Source: Rhodocyclaceae bacterium
GTDB taxonomy: Bacteria > Pseudomonadota > Gammaproteobacteria > Burkholderiales > Rhodocyclaceae
NCBI GenBank assembly: GCA_030689585.1
Contig: JAUYFZ010000261.1
Coordinates: forward strand, 1-5,515
Direction: 5' to 3'
DNA: 5,515 bases
The translations under genes and the position numbers were made by a program. Shown here in pieces: positions 5,494 through 5,515 of this stretch. The notes beneath the pieces are model-generated. The model worked only from the letters and a program-made list of their open reading frames with translations, did not search any database and had not been told where the DNA came from. Position 1 is the first letter of the stretch; every line of letters starts with the position of its first letter.

Positions 5494-5515
5494 TAAAAAT
5501 GAAGGGACAAACAAG

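Larger units (their letters stand above)
5211..5515. other. Intergenic region with hairpin and repeats, no recognised gene
   Basis: After the AbiEii-like stop there is a short GC hairpin (5283-5298), then about 120 bases in which I recognise nothing, then a repeat cluster (5421-5493). An ATG at 5499 near the right edge opens only five codons, too few to judge. Confidence 0.6.

Overview
The window is a piece of a proteobacterial, most likely betaproteobacterial, chromosome. The evidence is the canonical gene order of the division and cell wall (dcw) cluster and the wording of its proteins, for example the MurE phrases GVTGTNGKTS, QWIAQA and MEVSSIGL. No genus can be named safely from the sequence alone.

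Positions 1-4081 hold the start of a dcw operon on the minus strand, read from right to left: promoter, MraZ boxes, mraZ, rsmH (mraW), ftsL, ftsI and the first 241 codons of murE, which runs off the left edge. All four junctions are 4-base stop/start overlaps (GTGA, ATGA, GTGA, ATGA), so the genes look like one translationally coupled unit. MraZ would control the operon, RsmH methylates 16S rRNA, FtsL and FtsI act in the septal divisome, and MurE adds the third residue of the peptidoglycan stem peptide.

murE has two oddities. It begins straight at the ATP-binding motif, without the roughly 100-residue N-terminal domain that normally binds the UDP-MurNAc substrate. It also carries a 204-base palindromic, MITE-like element (about 55-260) inserted in frame. 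The element has near-perfect 25-base terminal inverted repeats and three 30-base tandem units, and the reading frame stays open through it and resumes MurE-like sequence on the far side.

Positions 4024-4389 are a divergent intergenic region with the mraZ promoter and a second element that has the same CCCCTTGAAGGGG-type core but different terminal repeats. Positions 4390-5210, on the plus strand, hold a two-gene unit. The first is a small conserved protein of unknown function and the second an AbiEii-type nucleotidyltransferase homologue that has lost its catalytic segment by an in-frame internal deletion, so it is probably a toxin-antitoxin remnant. Positions 5211-5515 have no recognisable gene; they contain a weak terminator-like hairpin and a third cluster of the same GC-rich repeats running to the right edge.

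The most interesting theme is a family of G/C-run palindromic repeats present three times in 5.5 kb, one copy of which has become part of an essential-gene reading frame.
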